A DNA stretch of 64,000 bases from an uncultured Blautia sp. (GTDB taxonomy: Bacteria; Bacillota; Clostridia; Lachnospirales; Lachnospiraceae). Shown in pieces: positions 51,768 to 60,737 of this stretch (positions are counted from its first letter, which is position 1; every line of letters starts with the position of its first letter). Below the pieces are notes generated by a model that was not told the origin of the DNA, did not search any database, and worked only from the letters and a program-made list of their open reading frames with translations. The DNA is taken from contig CALCDJ010000078.1 of assembly GCA_937900135.1 (NCBI GenBank), positions 1-64,000 of the forward strand, written 5' to 3'. Both the position numbers and the translations under genes were made by a program.

Positions 51768-52349
51768 TTAGATCCAACTTATTGTTGGTTTCCCTCTGTA
51801 ATCCTTATCCCATACAAACCATGCGTACATTTTTGTACCGCCATTTTTCGGCTTCTCTTGTCCATATGGAAACATTGTCACTCTGTCACTGTGTATATAA
51901 ACATGACGCAAATGACTATTTTCCAGCATCTGCTTTCTTTCCTTGCTTGACAGGTAGAAAATGTTCAGTAATAAAATAACTTTGTTTGTTGCTATTCTTT
52001 GAAATTCTGCAAGCATATTCCCCTTTGTCATCAAATTGTAAGGTGGATTGGTAAACACGACCTCGCAAGCATCGTCTTCAATGTCGTACACATCCACGCC
52101 TTTGTGTCCTTTTATATAATCCGCAGTCTGTATGTCACTTGCTTTTATGTTCTCAAATCCGTAGACGTTCAAAATATCTGTAATCGCTCCTGCTCCTGCA
52201 CACGGTTCATAGATTTGTTCGTATTTGTTTAATACCCCATCTGTCAGCATTGCTTCCACTGCTTTTTCAGTCGCCCATTTGGGAGTTTCATAAAAATCAA
52301 ATTCATCATTTCGTTTTCTCCCTGCTATTGTGTTTCCTTGCTTATCCAT
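51768..52349 (-). CDS. Adenine-specific DNA methyltransferase
   Basis: A 193-aa protein. Motif I YEPCAGAGAITD (47-58) and catalytic motif IV NPPY (101-104), the order of small Dam-like N6-adenine methyltransferases. No restriction partner is near, so an orphan methylase that may protect phage DNA. Start after AAAAGGAG; overlaps the HNH gene by 8 nt. Confidence 0.85.
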   Translation of the reverse strand: MDKQGNTIAGRKRNDEFDFYETPKWATEKAVEAMLTDGVLNKYEQIYEPCAGAGAITDILNVYGFENIKASDIQTADYIKGHKGVDVYDIEDDACEVVFTNPPYNLMTKGNMLAEFQRIATNKVILLLNIFYLSSKERKQMLENSHLRHVYIHSDRVTMFPYGQEKPKNGGTKMYAWFVWDKDYRGKPTISWI

Positions 52350-53022
52350 AGTTTTTCTCCTTTTCTAATTCTTTATTTTTCCTTTCATCGTCAATTTCCT
52401 CCTCAAACTTTATTCCATACACCCGATACATCTCTTCAAATTTAGCCATCCCTACGGTATGCGCCTCTGTATGATGGATTCTGCACAAACATATCTTCCG
52501 ATGGTTAGAGTCATTCACCTTTTCCCGATCATTCCCCATCCCGATGCTGTCTACATGATGAATTTCCCCATATCTTCCGCAAATAGCACATCTTCGATTC
52601 TTCAAGCAAGCCCATAGGTAATGATCTATGTCATCAGTCCGGTTGCTCCCGAAATCCATCAGCGGAATACCCATTTCAAGTGCCAGGTCCAACATAGTAT
52701 TGATAAATTCCCTGGCTGTGTCCATAGTGCAGTCTGAAAGGGAAAACTCTTTGCAGCCAGTCCGGATAATATGTTCCAGCTTCAGCCTCTCCTTCATTTC
52801 CTCCGGTGCATACCCGGTAAAATCTGCAATATCCCGGATTGTGGCGTATGCTTTTTTTCTCTGCTCTGCGCTGATATGTCTTCCATCATCCAGCCAGATC
52901 ATGCAATCTTTAATCCGTTTCTTTACTATTGCTTCTTCCAGATGTCGGTCCGGTATAAATATCTTCAAATGAGTACCATCCCGATCCGGCTTATAACCTG
53001 TTATGCCTGCGTACTCATACAT
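52342..53022 (-). CDS. HNHc nuclease-like protein
   Basis: A 226-aa protein. C-terminal zinc-supported HNH motif: CAICGRYGEIHHVDSIGMG then HRKICLCRIHHTEAH. N-terminal part typical of phage putative HNHc proteins found near RusA/DnaC in early regions. Likely recombination or DNA processing role. Confidence 0.85.
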   Translation of the reverse strand: MYEYAGITGYKPDRDGTHLKIFIPDRHLEEAIVKKRIKDCMIWLDDGRHISAEQRKKAYATIRDIADFTGYAPEEMKERLKLEHIIRTGCKEFSLSDCTMDTAREFINTMLDLALEMGIPLMDFGSNRTDDIDHYLWACLKNRRCAICGRYGEIHHVDSIGMGNDREKVNDSNHRKICLCRIHHTEAHTVGMAKFEEMYRVYGIKFEEEIDDERKNKELEKEKNYG

Positions 53023-53033
53023 CTACATCCCTC

Positions 53034-53336
53034 TCAATGTCGGTTTGGCTTCTCTATCTTTTCAATCTCCTCCAGTTCCGGGAATACCAGAATCTTTGAC
53101 ATTTCTTCCGCAAATTCCTTTGCTCCCTGGTTTTTCTGCTCAATCTGATCTGCCAAATAGCGAAGCACAATTACCAGCATACCCGCATCCGATGTAGCAT
53201 ATGGCTGTATCGCATTTACAATTCTTTTGGAATAATAGTCGAACCCCTGAAGGAGCATTTTGATAGCTGCCTCTGTTTTCCCCTTCTCGATCAGGTTATT
53301 CCCTCTATTCACAAAACTCTGCATCCTGTTCTTCAT
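53034..53336 (-). CDS. Helical early protein, 100 aa
   Basis: All-helical (KTEAAIKMLLQGFDYYSKRI). Coupled by 4 nt with the upstream gene. No family recognised. Confidence 0.6.
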   Translation of the reverse strand: MKNRMQSFVNRGNNLIEKGKTEAAIKMLLQGFDYYSKRIVNAIQPYATSDAGMLVIVLRYLADQIEQKNQGAKEFAEEMSKILVFPELEEIEKIEKPNRH

Positions 53337-53764
53337 CGAACTCCTCCTTCTATTTTGCTGTCTGGATGATCTGACTTATGACTCCCTGTCGTTCCATGCA
53401 GCAAATCCTTCTTCGGCATATACTCTTCCCCTGTTATTTTCATCCAGTTACTTACATTCTTTGTCATAGCCTCAAGTGTTACCCCTCCGTTTCGGATAAG
53501 AAAAGCGAAACGGTCTATCGGCGATGCCTCTAATAGTTTTTTCATGTACTTTTTCCGGATGCGTTTTTTCTTATGGTGGAATGCGTATGCTCGGTATCTT
53601 CTGATTAGCTTTTGCTGCCTATCGTAATCAGATTGCACTATCTTCTGAGCTTCTTCCGGTTCAGCAATAGGCTCTGTGGCTATCTGGATGCCCTCTGGTT
53701 CTTTTTTAGGATTCCTATGGATAAATTTATTGAGTATGTTCTTAAAAACCTCTGTAAGCCGCAT
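53333..53764 (-). CDS. Basic early protein, 143 aa
   Basis: Lys/Arg-rich central part (HHKKKRIRKKYMKKLLEASP) suggests nucleic-acid binding. AAGGAGG start. No family recognised. Confidence 0.6.
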   Translation of the reverse strand: MRLTEVFKNILNKFIHRNPKKEPEGIQIATEPIAEPEEAQKIVQSDYDRQQKLIRRYRAYAFHHKKKRIRKKYMKKLLEASPIDRFAFLIRNGGVTLEAMTKNVSNWMKITGEEYMPKKDLLHGTTGSHKSDHPDSKIEGGVR

Positions 53765-53816
53765 ATAAAACCTCCTTTTTCTGGCGGTCCAGCTTGATAG
53801 CTCAACCGCCTTTGCC

Positions 53817-54353
53817 TTACACTACATCCTCATATCCATATCCGTCATCCTCGTCTTCTTCATGGAAATCCTCAATCCTTGCCTCTCCATCTACCGGTCC
53901 CGGAAGCGCTCCTTCATCTATCACATCTCCCTCCAATAATGGAACTCCCGGTTCTTCTTCTCGGTTCATAGCCTCCTGGAAATCCGTATCAAAGATACTT
54001 CGCTGAGAGGTATTATTTACATAAGTCAAAACATATTCCTGCTTATCTTCATCCCATACCATCGCCATCTCCGGGTTTACGCTTCCTTTTTCCTCATTCT
54101 TGATGTTAATGGCGGATGTAACCTTGTGGTCGAATTTTGGTTTCAGAATCTTTCTGGTTTCTCCCTGAATAGCCGGATCATAGTTCGGTATAAATTCCGG
54201 AACCAGCTTAATATCAATCGTGATTGTTACCTTTCCATCCATGCTCTCTTTCTCTTTCATGGTTCCAAGCGCCCTCTGCAACACAATGTCAGCATCTCTT
54301 CTCAGCTTGTCAAAAGTATCTGCCTCAATTCGTAACTCCTTGTAATCCTCCAT
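53817..54353 (-). CDS. Acidic early protein, 178 aa
   Basis: Start at 54353 (AGGAG, 10 nt). N-terminal helix and a beta-strand body (GKVTITIDIKLVPEF), acidic C-terminus (EEDEDDGYGYEDVV) like DNA-mimic or single-strand-binding tails. Present in an early replication/recombination operon; function unknown. Confidence 0.62.
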   Translation of the reverse strand: MEDYKELRIEADTFDKLRRDADIVLQRALGTMKEKESMDGKVTITIDIKLVPEFIPNYDPAIQGETRKILKPKFDHKVTSAINIKNEEKGSVNPEMAMVWDEDKQEYVLTYVNNTSQRSIFDTDFQEAMNREEEPGVPLLEGDVIDEGALPGPVDGEARIEDFHEEDEDDGYGYEDVV

Positions 54354-54366
54354 ATCGCTCACTCTC

Positions 54367-54528
54367 CTATCTCAAATTTTCTATATGTTTCAGAATACAT
54401 TCTTTGCATCCAGGTTCTCTATAACCTACGCACTCTCTTTCAAAATCAATTTCAGCATTATCATCCAGCGGACAAGAAAAGCAATGTCTCATAAATGCTT
54501 CAATCAACAGTTCTTCATTAGGTGTCAT
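54367..54528 (-). CDS. Cysteine-containing micro-protein, 53 aa
   Basis: MTPNEELLIEAFMRHCFSC with later CVGYREPGCKEC: six cysteines likely binding metal. TTGGAGGAG precedes the ATG; overlaps the rusA stop by 11 nt. Confidence 0.6.
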   Translation of the reverse strand: MTPNEELLIEAFMRHCFSCPLDDNAEIDFERECVGYREPGCKECILKHIENLR

Positions 54529-54970
54529 GTTCTCCTCCAATCTGCATAATCTTCACTTCTACTCTAGGCTGCTCCGAATAATATTTCCGGAACATCCCGT
54601 CCACGATCATTGCATCATCTCTGTATGCAATACCATTGAGGCTATCGCATATAACCTTTGCGATATTGTCGAAATCCGGTTTCTTTACCGGTCTGATTTT
54701 CCCCTCTATCATTTCCTGCCGTTTTTTCTTTGAAACGCTTTTCGGAATCCCATAAAAGGCAAAAATCCGAACATCCAGCATTGCTTCATCTGGAAACCGG
54801 AAGTTATCACACTGAACTCCGTATTCTGCTTTTACCTGATTCTCATACATCACTGTATTCTTTGGTGTGTAAGCTCTGGCGAAGGTCTTTTCTCCGTCAG
54901 CAGATTTTCTTACGGATACTCTCGGTCTTCCTTTCGCTTTTGGTTCTCCATATACAGTAAACTTAACCAT
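54518..54970 (-). CDS. rusA: RusA-like Holliday junction resolvase
   Basis: A 150-aa protein. GEPKAKGRPRVSV at the N-terminus and the catalytic aspartates in KPDFDNIAK (99, 101) and YRDDA (118-119) define the RusA family, which resolves Holliday junctions or branched DNA before packaging. AGGAGG start. Confidence 0.93.
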   Translation of the reverse strand: MVKFTVYGEPKAKGRPRVSVRKSADGEKTFARAYTPKNTVMYENQVKAEYGVQCDNFRFPDEAMLDVRIFAFYGIPKSVSKKKRQEMIEGKIRPVKKPDFDNIAKVICDSLNGIAYRDDAMIVDGMFRKYYSEQPRVEVKIMQIGGEHDT

Positions 54971-54981
54971 CGCCGCACCTC

Positions 54982-55371
54982 CTACTGACTCTCTAGGCTG
55001 GATTCCTCCAGCTTAGCCTGAAGGCAGAGATAGTTACTTTTTCCTTTCTCTCTCGGAACCTTAATCTGCCGGACTGTATACCCGTTCTTTACCAAAATTC
55101 CAGATACCATCTGCCGGTCTTCCTGGGTATAAATTCTTAATTCTGCAATAGGATTAAACCCATCATGTGTTACTCCGAAGAATTCCTCTGGCTGGCAATT
55201 TAACGCCCTGGCTATATTCAACAGCGCCGAGCATGGAATATCAGTCGCACCACTCTCATAATTGCTTATGGCACTTTCTCCACGCCCAGACAATTCTGCC
55301 AGTCTTTTCTGTGTTATTTTCTTTTTTTCACGAATCTCTTTTATGTTCTGTCCAACACTCTTTACATCCAT
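54982..55371 (-). CDS. HTH regulator in early operon
   Basis: A 129-aa protein. Start at 55371 (GGAGG). XRE HTH at residues 5-60 (ITQKRLAELSGRGESAISNY) and a C-terminal beta-rich extension (VRQIKVPREKGKSNYLCLQA). May tune early transcription. Confidence 0.78.
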   Translation of the reverse strand: MDVKSVGQNIKEIREKKKITQKRLAELSGRGESAISNYESGATDIPCSALLNIARALNCQPEEFFGVTHDGFNPIAELRIYTQEDRQMVSGILVKNGYTVRQIKVPREKGKSNYLCLQAKLEESSLESQ

Positions 55372-55372
55372 G

Positions 55373-56224
55373 TTATCCCTCCAGTATTTTTCTTGTTTCC
55401 TCGTACCTCTGAGCCGCCTCTCTTTTTCTCCATGACACTCCGGAAAACTCCATAGGGTAGCACATTTCAAATATTCTGTCATATATTCTGGCGTATCGAA
55501 TATCAGTAGCTTCCTGCATCTGCCGCAAAGTCAGATTCGTTGTGAGAATCAACGGTTTCTTGGCTCTGTATCTGTTATCAATGATTCCATATACCTTCTC
55601 CAGAGCATAATCTGTGCTTCTTTCAGCCCCCAGGTCATCAATAATCAGTAACTTCACGCTATTCAGCTTATTGGTAAATGTCTCTTCCCTCTCCCTGTCG
55701 AATCCCTGCATTTCCTGCAATATCCGGACAAACGATGTCATTACAACCGATGTATTCGCCTCCAGAAGATAATTTGCAATGCAAGCTGCGGTATAGCTTT
55801 TCCCGGTTCCAACCGTTCCCCAAAAGAGCAGGCCCTGATTTCGCTCGTACATTTTACTAAATTCAATACAGTATTTTTTTGCCACCTTCAGATGCCTTTC
55901 GTTCCCGTTCCTGATCTGATAATTCGCAAAACAAGCCGTTCTAAAAGTATCATCCATCATGCTGCTAACTTTAGCCCTCTGGATACTCCGCATTTCTTCC
56001 TCCTTCTGCATCTGCTCTTTTTTCAATCTCTCTTCCTCAGCTCTACATTTGCACATTACCGGCACTTTTTTCGGTTTACCGTCAAACCAAATGATTTCTC
56101 GCTCTTTTCTGGTATTGCACTGCCCGCAATAAAGAAGACCATCGCTCCCGATGTAATCATCGGGCAGCGAACCTGCCGAATCCGCAATACTGGCAAGCAC
56201 TTTTTCTGTAACTTCTCCTATCAC
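55373..56224 (-). CDS. DnaC-like helicase loader
   Basis: A 283-aa AAA+ ATPase with GTG start. Cysteines C33/C36/C58/C60 form a zinc site; Walker A GTVGTGKS (136-143), Walker B LLIIDDLG (192-199), and an arginine-finger helix near IRYARIYDRI. Loads host replicative helicase at the phage origin with the adjacent organizer. Confidence 0.92.
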   Translation of the reverse strand: MIGEVTEKVLASIADSAGSLPDDYIGSDGLLYCGQCNTRKEREIIWFDGKPKKVPVMCKCRAEEERLKKEQMQKEEEMRSIQRAKVSSMMDDTFRTACFANYQIRNGNERHLKVAKKYCIEFSKMYERNQGLLFWGTVGTGKSYTAACIANYLLEANTSVVMTSFVRILQEMQGFDREREETFTNKLNSVKLLIIDDLGAERSTDYALEKVYGIIDNRYRAKKPLILTTNLTLRQMQEATDIRYARIYDRIFEMCYPMEFSGVSWRKREAAQRYEETRKILEG

Positions 56225-56231
56225 TTTTCAT

Positions 56232-57059
56232 CTACTCCTTCCACTGCCCGAATGGATTATCTTCCGGCGTTTTCTCTCCCTGGATTTCTTTTGACACTCC
56301 CTCCGGAGCCGGACGCTGTATCAATCCCGGATATTTCTCATTGACCTTATCTATTACCCAGTTCAGAATTGTCATGTAGTCACTCTTGTATGTCTTTCCG
56401 GTAGATCCTTTATAGAGATTCAGCACTTCGATAAATTTCTCGGTAGCCTTTTCTCCATAACCGTATACCAGCTTGCTATACTCTTCTTCCTTCAGCGAAA
56501 CATACTCTGCATATTGCTTTTTCTCAACTTTCTTTTTCACTGTCTTTCTGGGTTTTTTCTTCGCATCCATCGGACTGTCCGTAGGAGCGTCCGGTGGACT
56601 GTCCGTAGGATTATCCTTCGGATTGCTTTCAGAGCTTTCCTCAATCTGTTCTTTTTTCATGATCTCAGCTTTTTTTCTGGCTCTTTCAGCCCGTTTTCGC
56701 TCTGCATCGTACTCCTTATTTTTCAGAAACTTATACCACTGTTCCTGCCATGTGTCCCAATCATGTAGGTATAAATCTCCTTCTTCATTTTCATCAATCC
56801 AGCGCTGTGAAATGAGGCTTTCTACAATTTCCATTTTATCCAGCCCTTCACTTAATCCATTTGAGAAAACCGCCTCTGCTACATCACTTTTATCACAACT
56901 ACGAAGTTTCCCGGTCTGGTCTGCATTATTCAGCCCCCATAACCACAGAGAAACAAGGATTCCGAGAGCTTCTTTCTGCGAACATCCAATATCTTTTGCC
57001 AATTCTCGGAGTTTTCCTCCTACCACATGGTCATGTACGCTAATCCATGCCAATACCAT
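56232..57059 (-). CDS. Replisome organizer (DnaD-like)
   Basis: A 275-aa protein. N-terminal winged-helix (residues 5-100, ISVHDHVVGGKLRELAKDIG), Lys-rich coiled segment, a Pro-Asp repeat linker (DNPTDSPPDAPTDSPMD) and a C-terminal DnaD/DnaB_2-like domain (YKSDYMTILNWVIDKVNEKY). The linker is encoded by 12-bp iterons (56572-56624), as in phages whose origin lies in the organizer gene. Start at 57059 after AAAAAGGTGG. Confidence 0.88.
   Translation of the reverse strand: MVLAWISVHDHVVGGKLRELAKDIGCSQKEALGILVSLWLWGLNNADQTGKLRSCDKSDVAEAVFSNGLSEGLDKMEIVESLISQRWIDENEEGDLYLHDWDTWQEQWYKFLKNKEYDAERKRAERARKKAEIMKKEQIEESSESNPKDNPTDSPPDAPTDSPMDAKKKPRKTVKKKVEKKQYAEYVSLKEEEYSKLVYGYGEKATEKFIEVLNLYKGSTGKTYKSDYMTILNWVIDKVNEKYPGLIQRPAPEGVSKEIQGEKTPEDNPFGQWKE
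56572..56628. repeat. Iterons in replisome organizer gene (putative origin)
   Basis: GGACTGTCC (56572), GGAGCGTCC (56584), GGACTGTCC (56596), GGATTATCC (56608) and GGATTGCTT (56620), every 12 bp on the plus strand. Most units are odd-length palindromes (GGAC-T-GTCC). Probable initiator binding sites. Confidence 0.8.
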
Positions 57060-57106
57060 CACCACCTTTTTGATGGCGGCAGAAATGTTTCCACCGCCAT
57101 TTAGAA

Positions 57107-58012
57107 CTACTCATTTTCTGATTCTACATCTTCAGAATGGCTTTCTTCCTGAGCCGCATTTTTCTTATCCGCTTCGATTCCATTTTTCAGAACAGCCATT
57201 GCTTCCTCAAACTGTTCTACTGTCATGTTCGTAGTTGAATCCAGGCCCATATTGTTGCAAATGTACTTTACAACTGCATTTCCTTTTTTCTTTCCGTAGA
57301 ATCCAGTAGCAAGGTCAAAAAACTCCTGCCGCTGTTCCTGTGAAATGTAAACCACCTCGTCACATACAGTTCCGGCTGATCCTGTTGCGCCGGTATCAAG
57401 AACCTGTCCTTTCTCTGCATCCCGATCTGTGTAACCAAATTCTTCCGCCGTATATAATCCCTGGTAATCATCAGGGAACGCTGCTCTTACCGCCTGGGAA
57501 ACTGCTACTTTTTCAATCATGGTGCATGGCTTGCTTCCCCAATTCGCCATAGGCTTTCCATCCTTGAACTTCTGGTATTCCTGAAGCGATACCTCTTTGA
57601 AAGTTTCCGTTTCCTTATTGTTCAGTTCATGATAAACTCTGCACCAGCCGCCCAGAAGCGTTTCTGATGGATAGAGGCAAGTCCCTTCTTTCTGTATGAT
57701 TTCCTCGCCACGCTGAACAACGATTCCTGATTTCATACCATTGTAATTCGGATTCTTAAATGCCCTCTTCATATAGGTTTCTTTTCCAATAACAAGCTGC
57801 GCCGGTTCATTTCCGAACTTAATCAGATACACTTCTCCGTATACCAGCGGATTTAACTTCTGCGCCTGACAAGTCCGGATGAAGAACAGGACTTCCTGAT
57901 CGGTTACTTTACCATTACCTCTTACCAAATAATTCTTGACTGTTTCCGGCTCCAGTTTTATTTCTACGCCGCCAGCATCATACTTAACAACACTCAACAT
58001 ATTCTCTGCCAT
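57107..58012 (-). CDS. bet: Bet/RecT-type single-strand annealing protein
   Basis: A 301-aa protein. VTDQEVLFFIRTCQAQKLNP and KFGNEPAQLVIGKETYMKRA are characteristic of the lambda Bet family. It anneals single strands in phage recombination and works with the exonuclease at 59025. Acidic C-terminus (HSEDVESENE). Confidence 0.93.
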   Translation of the reverse strand: MAENMLSVVKYDAGGVEIKLEPETVKNYLVRGNGKVTDQEVLFFIRTCQAQKLNPLVYGEVYLIKFGNEPAQLVIGKETYMKRAFKNPNYNGMKSGIVVQRGEEIIQKEGTCLYPSETLLGGWCRVYHELNNKETETFKEVSLQEYQKFKDGKPMANWGSKPCTMIEKVAVSQAVRAAFPDDYQGLYTAEEFGYTDRDAEKGQVLDTGATGSAGTVCDEVVYISQEQRQEFFDLATGFYGKKKGNAVVKYICNNMGLDSTTNMTVEQFEEAMAVLKNGIEADKKNAAQEESHSEDVESENE

Positions 58013-58017
58013 CTTGC

Positions 58018-58737
58018 TTACCTCCTGATACTCACTTTTACTGTTTCTTTATACTTGATTCCCGGAATCTGAATACTTCCCTTTGTCGCTCTAATAAGCC
58101 GCATGATTGCTTTTTCATCAACCGGTCTAATTTCCACTCCAGAAAATACAACCGGAACCTTTTCACGATCTATTGATTCAATCTCCCAATCTTTAGCTGT
58201 CCCGATACCCTTTGTCTTTGGTGTATTCATTACAACCGTTGTACTGGCGGCTACCGTTTCAACCATCTGTGCTTCTGCAAGAGCCATTTCTGCCTCCGCA
58301 AGATTACCAGCTTCCTCAGCAGCCGCTGCTTCACTCAGTTTCTTATCTCTTTCCGCTTCAGCCTCTAACCGCATCCGTTCTTCAAGCTCTCTCTTTTTCC
58401 TTTCCTGTTCTTTCTGATATGCAGCGATACTCCCTTTCAAAATTCTTTCCGCTTCCTGAAGTGGTTTCAGCATCGCTTTCTCTCTGTCGCATACCGCCTT
58501 GTGTGCCTTGTAAGCACTGTCCTTCATTGGCTTGAAAAAATCTGTGACTACTTTTGCCTGAATCTTGATTTTCTGTCCAAATTCAGCTGCTTTTTCATAA
58601 TCCTCGTTGGTTAAGATTTTCAATTCTTTGGCTCGTCTCTCAACCAGGCTATTACTCTGCTGAAGTTCCTCCTCCCGCACCAGCTCTGCTGGTGTTTCTA
58701 TTTTTGCTACTACTGCTTCCGTAACTTCTTTGCTCAT
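58018..58737 (-). CDS. Coiled-coil recombination-operon protein
   Basis: A 239-aa protein with a long Glu/Ala/Arg coiled coil at about 85-165 and a beta C-terminal domain (TKGIGTAKDWEIESIDREKV). Widely linked to bet/exonuclease in Firmicute phages; exact role unknown. Confidence 0.72.
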   Translation of the reverse strand: MSKEVTEAVVAKIETPAELVREEELQQSNSLVERRAKELKILTNEDYEKAAEFGQKIKIQAKVVTDFFKPMKDSAYKAHKAVCDREKAMLKPLQEAERILKGSIAAYQKEQERKKRELEERMRLEAEAERDKKLSEAAAAEEAGNLAEAEMALAEAQMVETVAASTTVVMNTPKTKGIGTAKDWEIESIDREKVPVVFSGVEIRPVDEKAIMRLIRATKGSIQIPGIKYKETVKVSIRR

Positions 58738-58746
58738 AAAATCCTC

Positions 58747-59010
58747 CTATAAAATCTTTGCCATCTTTGCAATTCTTCTCAAAATCGCCGCCTTCTCGCC
58801 CATCTTAGTTTCGGTCTGATAATCTTCGATCACTTCGTCAATCAGATCATCAGCATCCTCTTTGCTTATGCAAGGATGCTTCTGCAATGTAGCGTTTCCT
58901 TTTTCCAATGCTGCTTTTACCAAACACATAACATCCGAAGGTGTACCTTCGATTTCTGCTCTCATGCCTTTTTCATCCGCAATAATCAATAACTTTGCTT
59001 TGTTCGCCAT
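58747..59010 (-). CDS. Small early protein, 87 aa
   Basis: Start at 59010 (AGGAGG, 10 nt). Begins MANKAKLLIIADEKGMRAEI, helical after. Between exonuclease and coiled-coil gene. Function unknown. Confidence 0.62.
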   Translation of the reverse strand: MANKAKLLIIADEKGMRAEIEGTPSDVMCLVKAALEKGNATLQKHPCISKEDADDLIDEVIEDYQTETKMGEKAAILRRIAKMAKIL

Positions 59011-59024
59011 CTTCACATGACCTC

Positions 59025-59645
59025 CTACTTGTATTTTTGTATATGATTCCAAACTACCATCAAGGAAGAAAATACCTGCCAACTTTCTATGTCATTGGCT
59101 TTGTATCTTACCATCTGGTAGGAACCATCGCTCTTTAGATGTACGATAGCCTTTTCATCAAATCTAAACCCGTGACTCTCATATGCTCTCGCATAGGCTT
59201 CCAGTTGCACTCCGGTCAACATCCGATTTACTGTTGCTGATGTTTTGTAATCTATCAGTACCTTTTTGCCATCAATCACGCATGGCAAGTCTGCCGTTCC
59301 GGCGTACCGTAAAAATTTGTGATACACTCTGCTTTCCGTTGCCAACGGCTCCGGAGATTGCTCTTCCCAAAACTTCAGAAACGCTTCAAAATATCCTTCG
59401 TATCTCGGTTCAATATCCTCTATGCCGTACAGGGCAAAATTTTCAGCCGCATTATGTATCGCTGTTCCTCTTTCCGCCGCCATCTGCATAACACTTTCAT
59501 CTATCCCACGGTACAACGCTTCGTCTAGCGGTTTCATCACTGTTGTAACACTCGGAAGAATCTGCCCTCCCAATGTATAAATATGGCGCTTATCCTCAAA
59601 TCTCAGTTCTGAGAAAAATGGAAGCCCTTTCTCATTCAATTCCAT
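59025..59645 (-). CDS. PD-(D/E)XK exonuclease (RecB-like)
   Basis: A 206-aa protein. H64, E104, D119 and the D132-Y133-K134 active-site triad with Q147-x3-Y151 outline the Cas4/RecB nuclease fold. It is the likely 5'-3' exonuclease partner of the Bet protein. Confidence 0.9.
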   Translation of the reverse strand: MELNEKGLPFFSELRFEDKRHIYTLGGQILPSVTTVMKPLDEALYRGIDESVMQMAAERGTAIHNAAENFALYGIEDIEPRYEGYFEAFLKFWEEQSPEPLATESRVYHKFLRYAGTADLPCVIDGKKVLIDYKTSATVNRMLTGVQLEAYARAYESHGFRFDEKAIVHLKSDGSYQMVRYKANDIESWQVFSSLMVVWNHIQKYK

Positions 59646-59870
59646 CTATACCATCTCCGCTATTGTAAATTTCTCTCCAAACAGTTCCAGCATTTCTGAT
59701 ACTGTCATATCATCCATGCAATCCTCGCATATCGGTCCTTTTTCACTGTCATAAAACCTTTCGCCTTCAAATATCCCTACGCCGCACTCCTTGCAATTCA
59801 CAACCGGTTTTGGTTCTGGTGCATTCGGACATCTGCTATCACAAGGTGTCTTCAAACAAAGACTACACAT
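59646..59870 (-). CDS. Zinc-finger early protein, 74 aa
   Basis: Eight cysteines in two treble-clef-like pairs (CSLCLKTPCDSRC and CKECG...CEDC). One codon-overlap coupling with the exonuclease. Function unknown; common in clostridial phages. Confidence 0.68.
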   Translation of the reverse strand: MCSLCLKTPCDSRCPNAPEPKPVVNCKECGVGIFEGERFYDSEKGPICEDCMDDMTVSEMLELFGEKFTIAEMV

Positions 59871-60057
59871 ATTCCGGTCCCTCCATTCTTGCTATAACCA
59901 CTCCTATTTTCATAATTGCCACGCCGATAATCGCTCCGACCAAAGGAATCTTCCATTCTGGGCCATCCAGCGCCGAACCCATGAAGAGGAATAGAAAAAA
60001 GCCAGCTCCTATCACTTTCTCGCCTATCATGATTCGTTTCTTCTTTCGTCTTCTCAC
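59863..60057 (-). CDS. Two-helix membrane protein, 64 aa
   Basis: GTG start at 60057 (AAAGGAG upstream) overlapping the preceding stop (GTGA). Basic N-terminus (RRRKKKR), then two hydrophobic helices (VIGAGFFLFLFMGSAL and PLVGAIIGVAIMKIGVVIA). Early membrane protein; a superinfection-exclusion role is possible but not shown. Confidence 0.62.
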   Translation of the reverse strand: MRRRKKKRIMIGEKVIGAGFFLFLFMGSALDGPEWKIPLVGAIIGVAIMKIGVVIARMEGPEYV

Positions 60058-60212
60058 TGTGCCACTCTCCTTTCTTTCCAAAATATCGGCGTTACGAATA
60101 ATCCAATGTCTATATCGCTTGTTTTTTCGCAAGCCTCTTCTAACTCCTCAACTGTCTCAATACCAAACTCGGTTTTCAGATACTCTTTTGTTTTCTCAAC
60201 ATCCACGAGCAT
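60054..60212 (-). CDS. Small early protein, 52 aa
   Basis: MLVDVEKTKEYLKTEFGIET with an acidic helix; overlaps the upstream HTH gene by 17 nt and the downstream GTG by 4 nt. Coupled translation supports it. Function unknown. Confidence 0.6.
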   Translation of the reverse strand: MLVDVEKTKEYLKTEFGIETVEELEEACEKTSDIDIGLFVTPIFWKERRVAQ

Positions 60213-60705
60213 CACCACTTTTCTTTATCAGCTTTTCCTTTATCAGCCGTAATTCGCTGATAGATACCGCCAACTTGTCCAGTTCTTTTGATACAGCTGT
60301 AAAATCATCTTCTTCATCCGGAGATATTTTTCCATCTTCAGCTATCTCCAGAAGTTCTCTGCGCATCTTTTCGATGTCTTTTTCATCCAGCTTTGCTATT
60401 ATTCCAACCGTTACTGCTTCCAGCGTTTTAATCTCTGCCGATACCGGCTGCTGCTTTCCAAGAGGACACTGCTCTAAACAATACAGATTTTTCAACTGCG
60501 GTGCCCCATAAACATCCGCCATCATCATTATCAAATCCAGAGGTGGTACTGTGATTCCCCTCTCATAATTTGCTAAAGACGAAACAGAAATACCGAAGTA
60601 TTCTGCCGCACTTTCCCGGCTTTTGAGATATACATTGTTCTTTGCTGCCAAAATCCTGCACTGGAAGTAGATGCTTATGCCCGTATTTACACATCCACAA
60701 TCCAT
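60196..60705 (-). CDS. HTH early regulator
   Basis: A 169-aa protein. XRE HTH at about 25-80 (SRESAAEYFGISVSSLANYE) followed by a zinc-like Cys pair (LYCLEQCPLG) and a helical C-terminus. Its counterpart opens the window at 1-189. Second gene of the leftward early operon. Confidence 0.8.
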   Translation of the reverse strand: MDCGCVNTGISIYFQCRILAAKNNVYLKSRESAAEYFGISVSSLANYERGITVPPLDLIMMMADVYGAPQLKNLYCLEQCPLGKQQPVSAEIKTLEAVTVGIIAKLDEKDIEKMRRELLEIAEDGKISPDEEDDFTAVSKELDKLAVSISELRLIKEKLIKKSGDARGC

Positions 60706-60737
60706 GTTCTTTTTTCTCCTTGTCTGCTAAACTAAAC

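Noticed and set aside
59108..59121. Operator-like TTACCATCTGGTAG
   Set aside because: One mismatch, inside the exonuclease gene with no promoter near; likely chance.
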